NCBI GenBank assembly: GCA_012517065.1
Contig: JAAYVR010000015.1
Coordinates: 1-64,000, forward strand
Source: Verrucomicrobiota bacterium
Lineage (GTDB): Bacteria; Verrucomicrobiota; Verrucomicrobiia; Limisphaerales; J093
Length of the DNA: 64,000 nt
Reading direction: 5' to 3'
Of the stretch, positions 18,585-27,838 are shown in pieces (within the stretch, counting starts at the first letter, position 1; the number at the start of each line of letters is the position of its first letter). Below the pieces are notes generated by a model, which was not told where the DNA came from, did not search any database, and was given only the letters and a program-made list of their open reading frames with translations. The position numbers and the translations under genes are program-made.

Positions 18585-19892
18585 ATGTGGCACTCACGCA
18601 CTGACCGTCCATCGGGATGCACGCGGGATCAAGCTCTTGTTTTGCAAATGCAGACCTCTAGCACAGTACGCGGCGTGTCGGCAACGGCATCGGCCTTGCT
18701 CGGCTTTAGCCTTGTTTGCCATGGCTTCGAAGCCAAGGACATCATGGCATACCGGGCCGGGCCTGTCCTTTTGCGACCCCACCTCACAGTGGCGGAACAG
18801 TACAATGACAACTTGTTTTATCAGTCAGGGGGTCCTCAGACTGACGATTTCATCACAATGGTGACTCCTGCATTGGATATCCAGGTCGGCCGCAGCGGCA
18901 CAGCTTTCGATCTGGGAGTTGGCTATTCATTTACGCAGCTTTTCTACACTCAAAACCCATACGTTAGCGACGCTTCCGAACACCGCGGCACCATCGCAGC
19001 AACACTCAGCGGCGAAAGGCTCCGGTTCAGCCTCACTGGCTCGGCTTCTTATGCGAACACCATCTACGGCGGATATGAGAGTTTTGAGTTTGGGGGTTTG
19101 ACATTCCTGGTGCGTGCACCCAACGTCGAGCGGTTCAACTACGCGTTCAGTCCCGGTTTGGACTACAGCCTGAGCCCGAAAACCTCGCTGCACGGAGGAT
19201 TAAGCCTCAGCGGACTCGATTTTCTCGAGAACAGCCGGTTCTACGATGTCAATTCATGGAGAGCAACGGGCGGTGGTAGTTACAAAATACGCCCTAAGAT
19301 CAGCGCCGTCACCGAATTTTTCTACGGCCAGTCCGCGACGGAGCCGAACAAGCCACTCCTCGGTCCAAAGCTGGCCAAACTCCCGCACCTTGAAACATTG
19401 GGCGCGTTGGTCGGCGCCAGGGGTGAAATCACGCCCAACATAAGCGGCTCTCTCAAGGTTGGATATCAGCAGAATTACTGCGGCGAGAACGAGTTTGGAG
19501 ACCCGGCTTATCAGGGTGACTTGTCGTGGAAGATATCTGAGAAGTCCCAACTTGGGCTCAATTACGCGAGAGCGAGTTCCGCCTCGGCCCAATCCGGAGC
19601 CGCGTACACAAGTGACAACGTCGGGCTTCAGTTTCAGCAGGTAATTGGCACAAGACGACCGTGGTTTGTCTCTTTAGGCGCGACTTACAGCCACAACCAG
19701 TATGAGGGCGATGGTACCAGTAGAAATCGCGGCGCCGATTATTACAGCGTGAACATGGGCGTCTCCTACCAGGTCAAACTATGGCTGAAGACCGGACTCG
19801 CGTACCAGTACACCCAAACGGTTAGCGACTCAGAATCATTTGTTGACTACGAGATCAATCAGGTTACTGTAAGCGTGTCTATAGGGTATTGA
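18585..19892 (+). CDS. Outer-membrane beta-barrel protein of an exopolysaccharide system
   Basis: This 435-residue protein has a signal-like segment around residues 30-48 and then alternating polar and hydrophobic strands rich in Tyr, Ser and Gly, ending in an aromatic strand (VTVSVSIGY) typical of outer-membrane barrels. Segments such as LTVAEQYNDNLFY resemble the barrels associated with exosortase/EPS loci (TIGR03016-like). The ATG at 18585 has an SD (cggagg at 18575-18580). An internal ATG at 18648 would shorten the N-region. It precedes a Wza-like exporter by two bases and a Wzc-like kinase, so I infer a role in polymer secretion through the outer membrane. The exact substrate is unknown. 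Confidence 0.8.
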   Translation: MWHSRTDRPSGCTRDQALVLQMQTSSTVRGVSATASALLGFSLVCHGFEAKDIMAYRAGPVLLRPHLTVAEQYNDNLFYQSGGPQTDDFITMVTPALDIQVGRSGTAFDLGVGYSFTQLFYTQNPYVSDASEHRGTIAATLSGERLRFSLTGSASYANTIYGGYESFEFGGLTFLVRAPNVERFNYAFSPGLDYSLSPKTSLHGGLSLSGLDFLENSRFYDVNSWRATGGGSYKIRPKISAVTEFFYGQSATEPNKPLLGPKLAKLPHLETLGALVGARGEITPNISGSLKVGYQQNYCGENEFGDPAYQGDLSWKISEKSQLGLNYARASSASAQSGAAYTSDNVGLQFQQVIGTRRPWFVSLGATYSHNQYEGDGTSRNRGADYYSVNMGVSYQVKLWLKTGLAYQYTQTVSDSESFVDYEINQVTVSVSIGY

Positions 19893-19894
19893 GC

Positions 19895-20554
19895 ATGAAA
19901 CTGTTTGTCTGGTCAGCGCCGTGGCTCGCAGCCATCGGCATTTGGTGTTTGTTATCCCAGCCCTCCTTGGCCGCCGAGGACAAGTCGGATGTTTCCAAAG
20001 GTGCTTCCAGCGAGGTTGCCAAGGGAGATTCATCCGGTGTGGCAACTCTCCAACCACGCCGTGAAGCAGAACGGAAAATATCTCCGACCGATACTCTGTA
20101 CATTACAATAGTCGGAGAAACCGGCTTGCAGACCGATTTCAAGGTTTCGGCAAGCGGCACCATACAGTTCCCGTTCATCGAAGTCGTCGAGGTCGCAGGA
20201 CTGACTCCTTCCGAACTCTCACTCAAACTGCGCGAGTTGTTGATGAAGGATTACTTTGTGGACCCCCAGGTTCTGGTCACAGTGAAAGATTACCGGGCCG
20301 ATTTCGTCACCGTTATCGGCCAGGTCCAACGCCCGGGTCCAATCATGCTCACCGGCGAACGCAAGTATGACATCGTGGATTGCATCGCACTGGCCGGCGG
20401 AACAACCCGCCTCGCAAGCAATACAATCGAGTACACCCACCGAGGCGAAACTCGAAAGCTCTCGTATGACAAAATCAAGAACGAGAAAGACCCGGCAAAA
20501 CGGATTTACGTCGAGGCCGGCGATATCATCGAGGTCAAAGAAACATGGATGTAA
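19895..20554 (+). CDS. Wza-like polysaccharide biosynthesis/export protein
   Basis: The 219-residue protein starts at the ATG at 19895, two bases after the previous stop; the track start is a TTG two codons earlier. It has an N-terminal signal peptide (WLAAIGIWCLLSQPSLAAED), then a polysaccharide export domain (ISPTDTLYITIVGE ... VSASGTIQFPFI, where family members begin 'Y.i.pgD.l.i.v') and one SLBB domain (VTVIGQVQRPGPIMLTGERK). Members form the periplasmic or outer-membrane channel that passes capsular or exopolysaccharide to the surface. It is shorter than E. coli Wza (about 380 residues) and lacks an obvious lipobox and the C-terminal amphipathic helix. The adjacent barrel may therefore supply the outer-membrane pore. 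Confidence 0.9.
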   Translation: MKLFVWSAPWLAAIGIWCLLSQPSLAAEDKSDVSKGASSEVAKGDSSGVATLQPRREAERKISPTDTLYITIVGETGLQTDFKVSASGTIQFPFIEVVEVAGLTPSELSLKLRELLMKDYFVDPQVLVTVKDYRADFVTVIGQVQRPGPIMLTGERKYDIVDCIALAGGTTRLASNTIEYTHRGETRKLSYDKIKNEKDPAKRIYVEAGDIIEVKETWM

Positions 20555-20591
20555 CCCAGTAACTTTGCCAATAACTTTGATTTTTTGAGCC

Positions 20592-22757
20592 ATGCCATAC
20601 TTCCCACAAGCTGCCACAAACGATCTTATCGAATCGTCGGTTTCCCCCTCCGCAAACATCAACTTGCGGCATTATTGGCACGTCATACTCGAACGCCGGT
20701 GGCTCGTTATCGCCACTTTTGTCTCTGTCTTTGTCCTTTGCCTGGTTTATCTGTACAAGGCGCCAAAGATTTATCAGGCAACAACTCGCATCCAAATTGA
20801 CCGTGAGTCGTCCACGTTCAACCTCCAGGATTTGGTTGTCTCCGGAGGCGCAGATACTGACTACCTGCAAACCCAGTACAAAAACCTCATGAGCCGTTCG
20901 CTCATCGAAGCTGTCATAAAGAAACAAAAACTCAATGAGGACCCTAGATACGCGAAGGAACTCGACATCGCCGAAGCCGTTGCCGACGATATCACCGTCG
21001 CCCCAATCCGCATGAGCCGCCTCGTGGACGTCCGAGTCGAACATACCAACCCCAAAAAAGCCGCCGATATCGCAAACACCCTCGTCGAAGAATTCATCGA
21101 GCAAAACGCTGTCCTGAAACAGAAACGCACCCTCGACACACTCTTCTTCCTTAAAGCACAAGCCAACAGCCTCGAAAAAGATGTCCAAGAAGCCGAGGAA
21201 AAACTCCACAATTACCGCACTCAGGTGAAATTCGTCTCGCTCGACGAGCGCTACAATGTGATCGCTGAGGCGCTCAGCCAGGCACAATCCCGTTATACCG
21301 ATGCCAAAGCAAGAGCTGAAAACGCTGAAACTGTAATCGTTGAACTGGAACAACACGTAAAGGCCGGCAAACCCGTCGAAACGTTCCCAGCAGTCGCCTC
21401 CGACCCCGTGGTCAAAGACCTGCAGCGACAACTCACTACCCAAGAAAACGATCTGGCCGTGCTCCTTAAACGGTACAAAGACAAACACCCAACCATCATC
21501 GCCGCACGATCCAGAATCGACGAAACCCGCAAGTCCCTCGATCGCACAGTCCAAAACCTCGTCGAAACTCTCCGTGCCGAAGCGCGCCTCACCCGCGTCA
21601 CCGAGCAAACCATCGGATCGAACGTTAAAGATTGGGAAGAGCGCCTGACTGAATGGACCAAGGCCAAAAAGGACTATGACATTCTTGTCCGCAAAGCCGA
21701 TACCAGCAAAACACTGTTCAATCTGGTTCTTTCAAAGATGAAAGAGGTCGAGCTGCTCGGCAAGGACCGCGCCAATAACATCAGAATAGTTGACCCAGCC
21801 TCAGTGCCCGTCAAACCAATCAAGCCCCGCATCGTGACCACTCTCTTGCTCGGCGCTTTCGGCGGTCTCGCAGTGGCCATCGGACTTGCACTGTTTGTGA
21901 ATTACCTCGACGATTCAATCAAGACCCAGGACGACGTCGAAACGTACCTCCATCTGCCGTTCCTCGGTTACGTGCCAAACATCAAGTCAAACAGCGTCGT
22001 CGAGCGCGACCTCCAGTCCCACCTCCATCCTCAATCCAATGCGTCCGAAAGTTTTCGCACCGTTCGCGCAGCAATCGCCCTCGGCAGCAAAGCTGGCAAA
22101 ATGCGCGTCCTGACTGTCACAAGCACAATACCTTCAGAAGGCAAGTCGCTCGTCGCATCCAACCTCGCCATCGTAACCGCACAAACAGGACTTAAAACGC
22201 TGTTGATCGACTCTGACATGAGGCGGCCGTCGGTGCACAAGGCATTCCAATTGCACAGCCCCGTCGGACTCGCAGCATATCTAATGGAAAAAGCACAAAG
22301 CATCGACGAGCTCATCCACACCACCGATATCCCAAATCTCGACGTGGTGTGCTGCGGCGCCACTCCATCCCAACCCTCCGAGCTTCTCGGTTCGCGTCGA
22401 ATGTTGCAGTTCATGCAGGAGGTCAGCAAACGGTACGACCGCATCATAATGGACTGCCCCCCGATTTCCGCTGTCAGCGATCCTCTCGTCCTTTCCGCGA
22501 TGGCCGACGGCGTTGTTTACGTCACCAAGTTCAACAAAATCCGCCGTGAACACGCGCGCAAGAGCATCCAACGCCTCCTCGATGCAGGCATTCACATTTG
22601 CGGCGTTGTCCTCAATGACATCGACTTCGAGGGCCGCGACTCTTACTACTACTCGTATTACTACTACCAGAACCGGTATTACTCGAGCTACTACCGAAGC
22701 CGCAGTACAGGTTCAACTTCTTCCACTGCCGAACAGGCCGAGACCAAAAAGAGTTGA
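20592..22757 (+). CDS. Wzc/GumC-type chain-length determinant fused to BY-kinase
   Basis: This 721-residue inner-membrane protein controls polysaccharide chain length by tyrosine autophosphorylation. It begins with a Wzz domain with a first membrane helix (about residues 37-55), a long coiled-coil periplasmic region (about 150-400) and a second helix near residue 430. The cytoplasmic BY-kinase domain has Walker A (TSTIPSEGKSLVASNLA, about 510), Walker A' (LLIDSDMRRP) and Walker B-like (IIMDCPP). The C-terminus carries a dense tyrosine cluster (YYYSYYYYQNRYYSSYY), the autophosphorylation tail. With the two preceding genes it forms an export module. No cognate polymerase or glycosyltransferase cluster is adjacent. 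The paired phosphatase was not found. Confidence 0.92.
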   Translation: MPYFPQAATNDLIESSVSPSANINLRHYWHVILERRWLVIATFVSVFVLCLVYLYKAPKIYQATTRIQIDRESSTFNLQDLVVSGGADTDYLQTQYKNLMSRSLIEAVIKKQKLNEDPRYAKELDIAEAVADDITVAPIRMSRLVDVRVEHTNPKKAADIANTLVEEFIEQNAVLKQKRTLDTLFFLKAQANSLEKDVQEAEEKLHNYRTQVKFVSLDERYNVIAEALSQAQSRYTDAKARAENAETVIVELEQHVKAGKPVETFPAVASDPVVKDLQRQLTTQENDLAVLLKRYKDKHPTIIAARSRIDETRKSLDRTVQNLVETLRAEARLTRVTEQTIGSNVKDWEERLTEWTKAKKDYDILVRKADTSKTLFNLVLSKMKEVELLGKDRANNIRIVDPASVPVKPIKPRIVTTLLLGAFGGLAVAIGLALFVNYLDDSIKTQDDVETYLHLPFLGYVPNIKSNSVVERDLQSHLHPQSNASESFRTVRAAIALGSKAGKMRVLTVTSTIPSEGKSLVASNLAIVTAQTGLKTLLIDSDMRRPSVHKAFQLHSPVGLAAYLMEKAQSIDELIHTTDIPNLDVVCCGATPSQPSELLGSRRMLQFMQEVSKRYDRIIMDCPPISAVSDPLVLSAMADGVVYVTKFNKIRREHARKSIQRLLDAGIHICGVVLNDIDFEGRDSYYYSYYYYQNRYYSSYYRSRSTGSTSSTAEQAETKKS

Positions 22758-23675
22758 GTTGCTGCAAGAATACGTTCTCGCTGGAGCGGACCAATAGCAC
22801 GCCCGAGTGGTTATAGTGCCTGTGTAGGTTTTTCTTCCGCAACGCATCCTGCAAACCATACAGGATGATAACCGGCAGTGCACCGAGACCACGGATCAGC
22901 CCTGGCCCGCATGTTCCCCAGCCCGACGTAGCCGGAACAAAATGGCCTCCCGGGCACTGCCCCGGCTCCAGCACCCCCTCGGGCTGTCCGTCACGCCTAG
23001 CTGGGAAATATGCCCCGCGACTCCATCGCTCGGAAAAGCACCAGGACCAAACCTCCACCGGACGCAACGCTGCCAGAGCAACTCCCAATCAAATGTAGCT
23101 CTTAAGCCCGAACGCTGGACTCTACTCTAATAGCCGCGGTGCTGGATTCGCCCGACGCACGGAACAACCCACCGCCGTTACAGTTCCGCGTTTACGCGAA
23201 AAACTGAAACCTTTCTGGTCCTGATTCTGGTACCCAGCGCTTTGCCCCTGAGCCAAATGCCGCCTGCGGCGTTCCAAGCCGACTACGTGTCTGTCCCCAT
23301 ATGGCCTGATTCGCGGTGATCCCAATAGTTTCTCACGCGCTGCCGCGGATGCAATGGGCGTTGGCAGGCGCGAAGCGTTTGGAGTGCGGCAGCTTGCTGC
23401 CGCTTTGTTTCCATGCCCAAACAACGTGTCTGTCCCCATATCGACATCCGATGGGTTCCTCCACAGACATCGGCAACATCGGATTGGAACAAGGGACAAT
23501 TTGCGGACCACGCCGCAATCAGGGGCCAAAACCCAAATAATGAGCCTGTCCCATATTGATACTTCTCTGGCCCAAGCGCGGGTTTCCTTGGCCCGGAGAT
23601 CTCACCGCCTGACCGGCCAAAGACAGCCAAGGCATTCATTGAGGTGAGATTCCCTGGTTAGGCACACTCAAATGG
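22758..23675. other. Repeat-filled intergenic region
   Basis: I see no real gene here. The region carries copy A of the composite repeat (22918-23441), two GTGTCTGTCCCCATAT motifs (23286-23302 and 23425-23441), a GAGCCTGTCCCATAT variant (23542-23556) and a reverse ATCTCACCG motif (23592-23613). Small ORFs here share peptides with ORFs in other repeat copies only because the DNA is repeated. Confidence 0.75.
22918..23441 (+). repeat. Composite intergenic repeat, copy A
   Basis: Block 1 (22918-23103, from cagcccgacgtagccgg to caatcaaatgtagctc) matches 26655-26838 and 52676-52803. Block 2 (about 23104-23441) matches 27050-27427, the inverse of 41033-41417, and in its last part 52804-52965. The block 2 core contains the palindrome gcggcagcttgctgccgc and ends in gtgtctgtccccatat. 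Confidence 0.8.
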
Positions 23676-24197
23676 TCATTCAAGCGAGATGTCCTGACTA
23701 AAGTCCGAAAGGCGTTCCCGAAGCGGCTGCAGATCGGGGTCAACCTTCGCCATTTGCAGCACTGTTGATCGCCCCCCAACCGCCATTGCGCGTTGAAGCA
23801 GTCCCCACGCTTCGTCAACATGACCGGATTGCGCCGCGTAACAGGCGAGATTGTAAGGAACAAGAAAAGCCTTGGGAAACTTCTCAAGCGCAGGGTGCAG
23901 GAGCGACCATGCCTTTTCCAGCCCGCCATCTTTCATCCGTCTCGCTGCAAAAGCCCGAACAATCCAGCCATCTACTTCGTCAGGAAGCAATGCCACAAGC
24001 CGCTCTGCGATCCGAAAAGCCGCATCCCAATCGCCCAACTTGGCCCTGATCTCCCACTCCACCCGAAGCACATCGGGTGAATTCCGGTTGGACGATCGTA
24101 TCCGATCCAGCTCGCCAAGCGCCGAAACAGCGTCGCCAAGCAACAGCCAGGCCCGGGCTTCTTCGAGAGCTAAGTTATCCGGCTCGCTCAACGGCAT
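23676..24197 (-). CDS. TPR-like repeat protein
   Basis: This 173-residue protein is made of helical pairs of the tetratricopeptide type, for example EEARAWLLLGDAVSALGELD, WDAAFRIAERLVALLPDEVDGW and PYNLACYAAQSGHVDEAWGLLQRA. No signal peptide is visible, so it is probably cytoplasmic. TPR proteins mediate protein-protein contacts, and nothing here shows the partner. It starts with ATG at 24197 and stands alone on the minus strand between repeats and the gene at 24509, with which it diverges. Codon use and frame are coherent, so I take it as a real gene of unknown function. Confidence 0.75.
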   Translation of the reverse strand: MPLSEPDNLALEEARAWLLLGDAVSALGELDRIRSSNRNSPDVLRVEWEIRAKLGDWDAAFRIAERLVALLPDEVDGWIVRAFAARRMKDGGLEKAWSLLHPALEKFPKAFLVPYNLACYAAQSGHVDEAWGLLQRAMAVGGRSTVLQMAKVDPDLQPLRERLSDFSQDISLE

Positions 24198-24444
24198 AAA
24201 AACTTTGCGATCTGCAGCTTCTGACGGAGCAACAACCCAGTTGTTCCAGTGCTACGCGTGACCCGCATCTTGAATAACAGGACTCCGCCCGAAGCAACAA
24301 GCACACACACAGCGTGCAATGATCGCACAGTAATTCTAACCAACCAACCCAACTCCCACAATCCGAAGTTCAAGCGGGAATCCAAGCCGCACCGCGGGCA
24401 ACTTTTCGGCAGAGTTGCGCTTCGATATTTTTTTGAAAAAATTG

Positions 24445-24474
24445 TTGACGTGATGTTCCGCAATGTGCTAATTA
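24445..24474 (+). promoter_or_regulatory. Sigma70-like promoter of the Ala-rich secreted protein gene
   Basis: A TTGACG box (24445-24450) and a TAATTA box (24469-24474) are 18 bases apart. They lie in a clearly AT-richer stretch, 35 bases before the ATG at 24509. This is the best promoter candidate in the window. Confidence 0.6.
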
Positions 24475-24508
24475 TAAGCCTGCGTACGGTGGAACATATT
24501 TTGTGCCT

Positions 24509-25165
24509 ATGAAAAGGGAGCATACAAAGTGGGTTTTGGCCCTCGTTTTAGCGGGGTCCATCGGTGTCATTTCTACGCAGGCAGTTGCCGGCGTTGAATC
24601 AAAGGGTGCTGTGGTTAGCAAGGCCATGATGGGAGTGCGCGTGCCTGAGTTGGCTGCTAAAGCAGCAGTGCTTGTCAAGCAGGCCGATATTGGAGACCGC
24701 GAGGCCATTGCGGTGGCCGTGGTCGAATATGTGGCCAAGGCATATCCTGCTGCAGTTAAATCTGTCATTTCCTCCATAGCAAAAGCGGAGCCTTCTCTTG
24801 CGCCAAAGATTGCTGCGAGGGCTGCTGAGTTGCTTCCTCAAGACAGTGTGGCTTTGGCGTCGGCAGCCGCATTGGGAGCCAAGCAGTTTGCCCCACAGGT
24901 CGCTGCCAGTGTCGCCAAGGCGAATCCAAAAATGGCCCCAGAAGTCACTGAGACAGTCATATTGGCCGTTCCGCAAGAAGCCGTTCGAACTGCCGATGCA
25001 GTGGCTGCCTCAGTGCCTTCCGCCAAGGATTCACTGCCCGTAATCGAGCGCTCTGCAATGGCAAGTGGCGGCACGCCTATCATCATCCAACGCAAGAAGC
25101 CCATTCCTCCATCCCAGAGCTTGACGGGACAGGATACGCCTGGGTACGACTACGCGCGCCCTTAA
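24509..25165 (+). CDS. Small secreted Ala/Val-rich protein of unknown function
   Basis: The 218-residue protein starts at the ATG at 24509 (MKREHTKWVL); the track start is a GTG two codons earlier. A signal peptide is clear (LALVLAGSIGVISTQAVAG). The mature part is low in complexity, with helical Ala/Val/Lys segments of related pattern (AVVEYVAKAYPAAVKSVI, IAARAAELLPQDSVALASAA, VAASVAKANPKMAPEVTETV), so it may be built from degenerate helical repeats of about 30-40 residues. It ends in TPGYDYARP. It has its own promoter and a strong terminator, so it is a monocistronic and probably well-expressed gene. I do not recognise the family. A periplasmic or envelope structural role is a guess. Confidence 0.75.
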   Translation: MKREHTKWVLALVLAGSIGVISTQAVAGVESKGAVVSKAMMGVRVPELAAKAAVLVKQADIGDREAIAVAVVEYVAKAYPAAVKSVISSIAKAEPSLAPKIAARAAELLPQDSVALASAAALGAKQFAPQVAASVAKANPKMAPEVTETVILAVPQEAVRTADAVAASVPSAKDSLPVIERSAMASGGTPIIIQRKKPIPPSQSLTGQDTPGYDYARP

Positions 25166-25195
25166 GCAGGGCCACCAAGTGGATTTAGTAATGCA

Positions 25196-25224
25196 ACGCC
25201 CGAGTGTGTGCTCGGGCGTTTTTC
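25196..25224 (+). terminator. Rho-independent terminator
   Basis: A perfect 8-bp stem (cgcccgag / ctcgggcg) with a six-base loop is followed directly by TTTTT. It lies 30 bases after the stop of the Ala-rich protein gene. Confidence 0.92.
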
Positions 25225-25323
25225 ATTTAGATCGCGCGCGCTTGCGCTCCAGTGTCCCCCTCACATCACTCTTGTAGAAATTCCTGCTCGACAGAACCTT
25301 CACAGCCGCATTGACTGAAACGC

Positions 25324-26643
25324 ATGAACACTGCACTGACAAGAAGACGGTTCCTGAGTCAAACGGTCATCTCAAGCGCGACACTCGGAGTTGCCCCCTG
25401 CTTCCTCCGCGGATTCGGCTCCCTTAACCAGAAGATTAATGTCGGGTTTGTCGGCGTGGCGAATCGTGCTGCTGACAATTTGTCGGAAGTCAGCAAGCTA
25501 ACCGACCTGGTCAATGTGGCCGCCCTCTGCGATGTTGACGACAGATACTTGGCACAGGCACGCGAGAAACATCCGGGGGCAAAAACATACAACGATTTTA
25601 GAAGACTGATCGACCAGAAAGACATTGACGCGGTCGTGGTGAGCACGCCGGATCACACACACGCTGTGGCCACTGCGGCGGCCATTCGTACAGGACGCCA
25701 CGTTTACTGCGAAAAGCCGCTCACCAGAACAATCTCCGAATGCCGTAAGATCGAAGAACTCACCAAGAAGTACAAGCGAATCACACAGCTCGGCACCCAA
25801 ATCCACGCCGGCGACAATTATCGCCGTGTCGTCGAACTCGTCCAAGCCGGTGCGATCGGTCCCGTCCACGAGGTGCACGTGTGGGTCAGCGCCTCCTACG
25901 GCGGGATGAACAAGCCGACAGACAAACCGCCCGTTCCGCCCGGATTGCACTGGGATTTGTGGCTCGGGCCAGTTGGCCCTTCCGATTATCACCCGGATTA
26001 CGCGCCGTTCAAATGGCGCAATTGGTGGGCGTTCGGCGGCGGTTCCCTAGCAGATTTCGGGTGCCATTTCATGGATTTGCCGCATTGGGCGCTGGACCTG
26101 CGTCATCCGTTGTCCGCTGAACCTCTTGCCGGGCCGCCGGTGCATCCAGATTCAACACCACCGTGGCTCATCGTCAGATACGAGTACCCTGCGCGTCCTG
26201 CAATTGAAGGCCGGCCACCACAGCCTCCCGTGGTTCTAACATGGTATCACGGCGGAAAACAACCAGCGCTGCTTGATGAGGAACAATCCAAGTATTTTCG
26301 AAGCGGAGTGATGTTCGTAGGCGAAAAGGGAATGTTGTTGGCCGACTATACGCGCAGGCAATTGTTGCCTGAAAAAGATTTCGCCGGTTTTCAACCCCCG
26401 CCTCAGTCGATCCCAAAGTCCATCGGACATCACCGCGAGTGGATCGAAGCAATCCGAAATGGCGGCAAAACCACATGCAATTTTGATTACTCGGGCGCTC
26501 TCACGGAGGCAGCATTGCTGGGCAACGTCGCATACAGAGTCGGCCGCAAAATTGTTTGGGACGCCAAAGCACTCCGGGCAATCGGATGCCAGGAAGCCGA
26601 CCAGTTCATTCAACACAGTTACCGCAAAGGCTGGAAGCTTTAG
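25324..26643 (+). CDS. Tat-exported Gfo/Idh/MocA family oxidoreductase
   Basis: This 439-residue protein has an N-terminal Tat signal (TRRRFLSQTVISSATLGVAP), so it is folded in the cytoplasm and exported. The Rossmann fold begins with INVGFVGVANRA and continues with the family motifs STPDHTHAVATAAAI and VYCEKPLTR; the EKP lysine contacts the nicotinamide cofactor. The C-terminal part is the usual beta-sheet substrate domain. Family members oxidise or epimerise sugars and inositols using NAD(P), and exported forms are common in Verrucomicrobia and Planctomycetes that degrade polysaccharides. The substrate is not readable from sequence. The gene is isolated, following a terminator. A paralogue lies at 56010-57362. 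Confidence 0.9.
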   Translation: MNTALTRRRFLSQTVISSATLGVAPCFLRGFGSLNQKINVGFVGVANRAADNLSEVSKLTDLVNVAALCDVDDRYLAQAREKHPGAKTYNDFRRLIDQKDIDAVVVSTPDHTHAVATAAAIRTGRHVYCEKPLTRTISECRKIEELTKKYKRITQLGTQIHAGDNYRRVVELVQAGAIGPVHEVHVWVSASYGGMNKPTDKPPVPPGLHWDLWLGPVGPSDYHPDYAPFKWRNWWAFGGGSLADFGCHFMDLPHWALDLRHPLSAEPLAGPPVHPDSTPPWLIVRYEYPARPAIEGRPPQPPVVLTWYHGGKQPALLDEEQSKYFRSGVMFVGEKGMLLADYTRRQLLPEKDFAGFQPPPQSIPKSIGHHREWIEAIRNGGKTTCNFDYSGALTEAALLGNVAYRVGRKIVWDAKALRAIGCQEADQFIQHSYRKGWKL

Positions 26644-26654
26644 CCATCACATTC

Positions 26655-27427
26655 CGCAGCCCGGCGTAACCGGAACCAAAGCTGCCTGCAAGGCAGTGCC
26701 CCGCTCCTGCACCCCCGGTGGCTGTCGGCCACGCCGGGCTGCGAAATATCTGCTACGACTCCGTCGCCGGGAAAAGCACCCTGATCCCCCGACCGGACCA
26801 GGCACTGCCAGAGCGACTCCCAACCACATGTAACTCTTCCGCCTAAAGGGGGACTCAAACGGTCGAGGCGGACAACGCCACTCGGTTGGCAAACCCGCGG
26901 CCCGGTTCAACGTTGTAAGTTAGACGTTGTACGTTGAAAGTTTTCATAGGTTTATCAGCTTGGCCGTCTTGTTGAGAACGTTCAACATACAACGCTCAAC
27001 GTACAACGTTCAGAGGTATTACTGCTCGATGAATGCTCGTTCCAAAGCCGCCTAAAGGCGGGACTCCGACAGCCCCGGCCGTGACATCGCCCAAAGCGCG
27101 CAACAGCCCATCGCCGTTAGAGCTCCCCGTTTACGCGGAAAACTGAAAGCTTTCTGGCCCTGATTTTTGGGACGGCATCGCTTTACGCCTGCGCCAAGGG
27201 GCGACCCGCGGCCCTCCGACCCAACTACGTGTCTGTCCCCATATGGCCCCATTCGATCTCGCCGCTGATCCTGATGGTTTTTCACGCGCTGCCGAGGATG
27301 CAGCGTGCTTTGGTGGGCGCGGAGCGCTTGGAGTGCGGCAGCTTGCTGCCGCTTTGTATTTATGCGCAAACATCGTGCCTGGAACCAGATCGGCATGACG
27401 CAGAAAACAATGTGTCTGTCCCCATAT
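26655..27427 (+). repeat. Composite intergenic repeat, copy B (split by a hairpin)
   Basis: Block 1 at 26655-26838 aligns with 22918-23103. Block 2 at 27050-27427 aligns over its whole length with the inverse of 41033-41417, including gcggcagcttgctgccgc and both gtgtctgtccccatat ends. About 200 bases of other DNA with a hairpin separate the blocks. Confidence 0.8.
26905..27011. repeat. Inverted repeat of acgttgta-type units
   Basis: The left arm (about 26909-26940, aacgttgtaagttagacg...) and right arm (about 26979-27010) are complementary at roughly 26 of 32 positions around a 38-base loop. Each arm holds degenerate copies of acgttgtacgttga. A related stretch, gttgtatgttgcatgttgaa, lies near 45290. 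Confidence 0.7.
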
Positions 27428-27838
27428 CTGCATCCGACTGGTTCCTCCGCAGATTTCGGCAACCGCCGATTGGAGCACGGGACAATTCTCCCGCCATGCC
27501 ACGATCCGGAGGCAAGACCCAAACATCGAGCCTGTCACTCTATTTGGGTCCTTGTTCGATGTGCGTGGGTGGCAGGCAGCCCAGCGGCAGCTCCAAGAAT
27601 TGAGATTCTCTCGTTTGCGGCGCGGGTTGCCAAGAACCGGAAATCTCACCAGAATCAGGGCCGAAAGCGCTGCATAGCGAAGTGAGGCGCACGGCTCGAC
27701 CGCGCAACGAGTTCGAACATTGATTAATTCTTGTCTTGAATCCGACCGCAGTTGTTGCGATAAAGCGCGAGTCACCGATGGCTTTCGCGTTGTAACAAAG
27801 ACGGAATCAACTCAACCAACAAGCAAGAGGAGTTCAGA

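Larger units (their letters stand above)
26644..27838. other. Repeat-filled intergenic region
   Basis: Copy B of the composite repeat is split here into block 1 (26655-26838) and block 2 (27050-27427), with a long hairpin (26905-27011) between them. Motifs of the GTGTCTGTCCCC and GAGCCTGTCACTC type lie at 27228, 27411 and 27528. A reverse GGTGAGATTTCC-like motif lies near 27637. I see no real gene. Confidence 0.75.

Noticed and set aside
27052-27522. 156-residue ORF whose peptide recurs near 41021-41407 and 23283-23639
   Set aside because: The similarity comes from the repeated intergenic DNA. Frames differ between copies and start sites are not preserved, so it is not a conserved gene.
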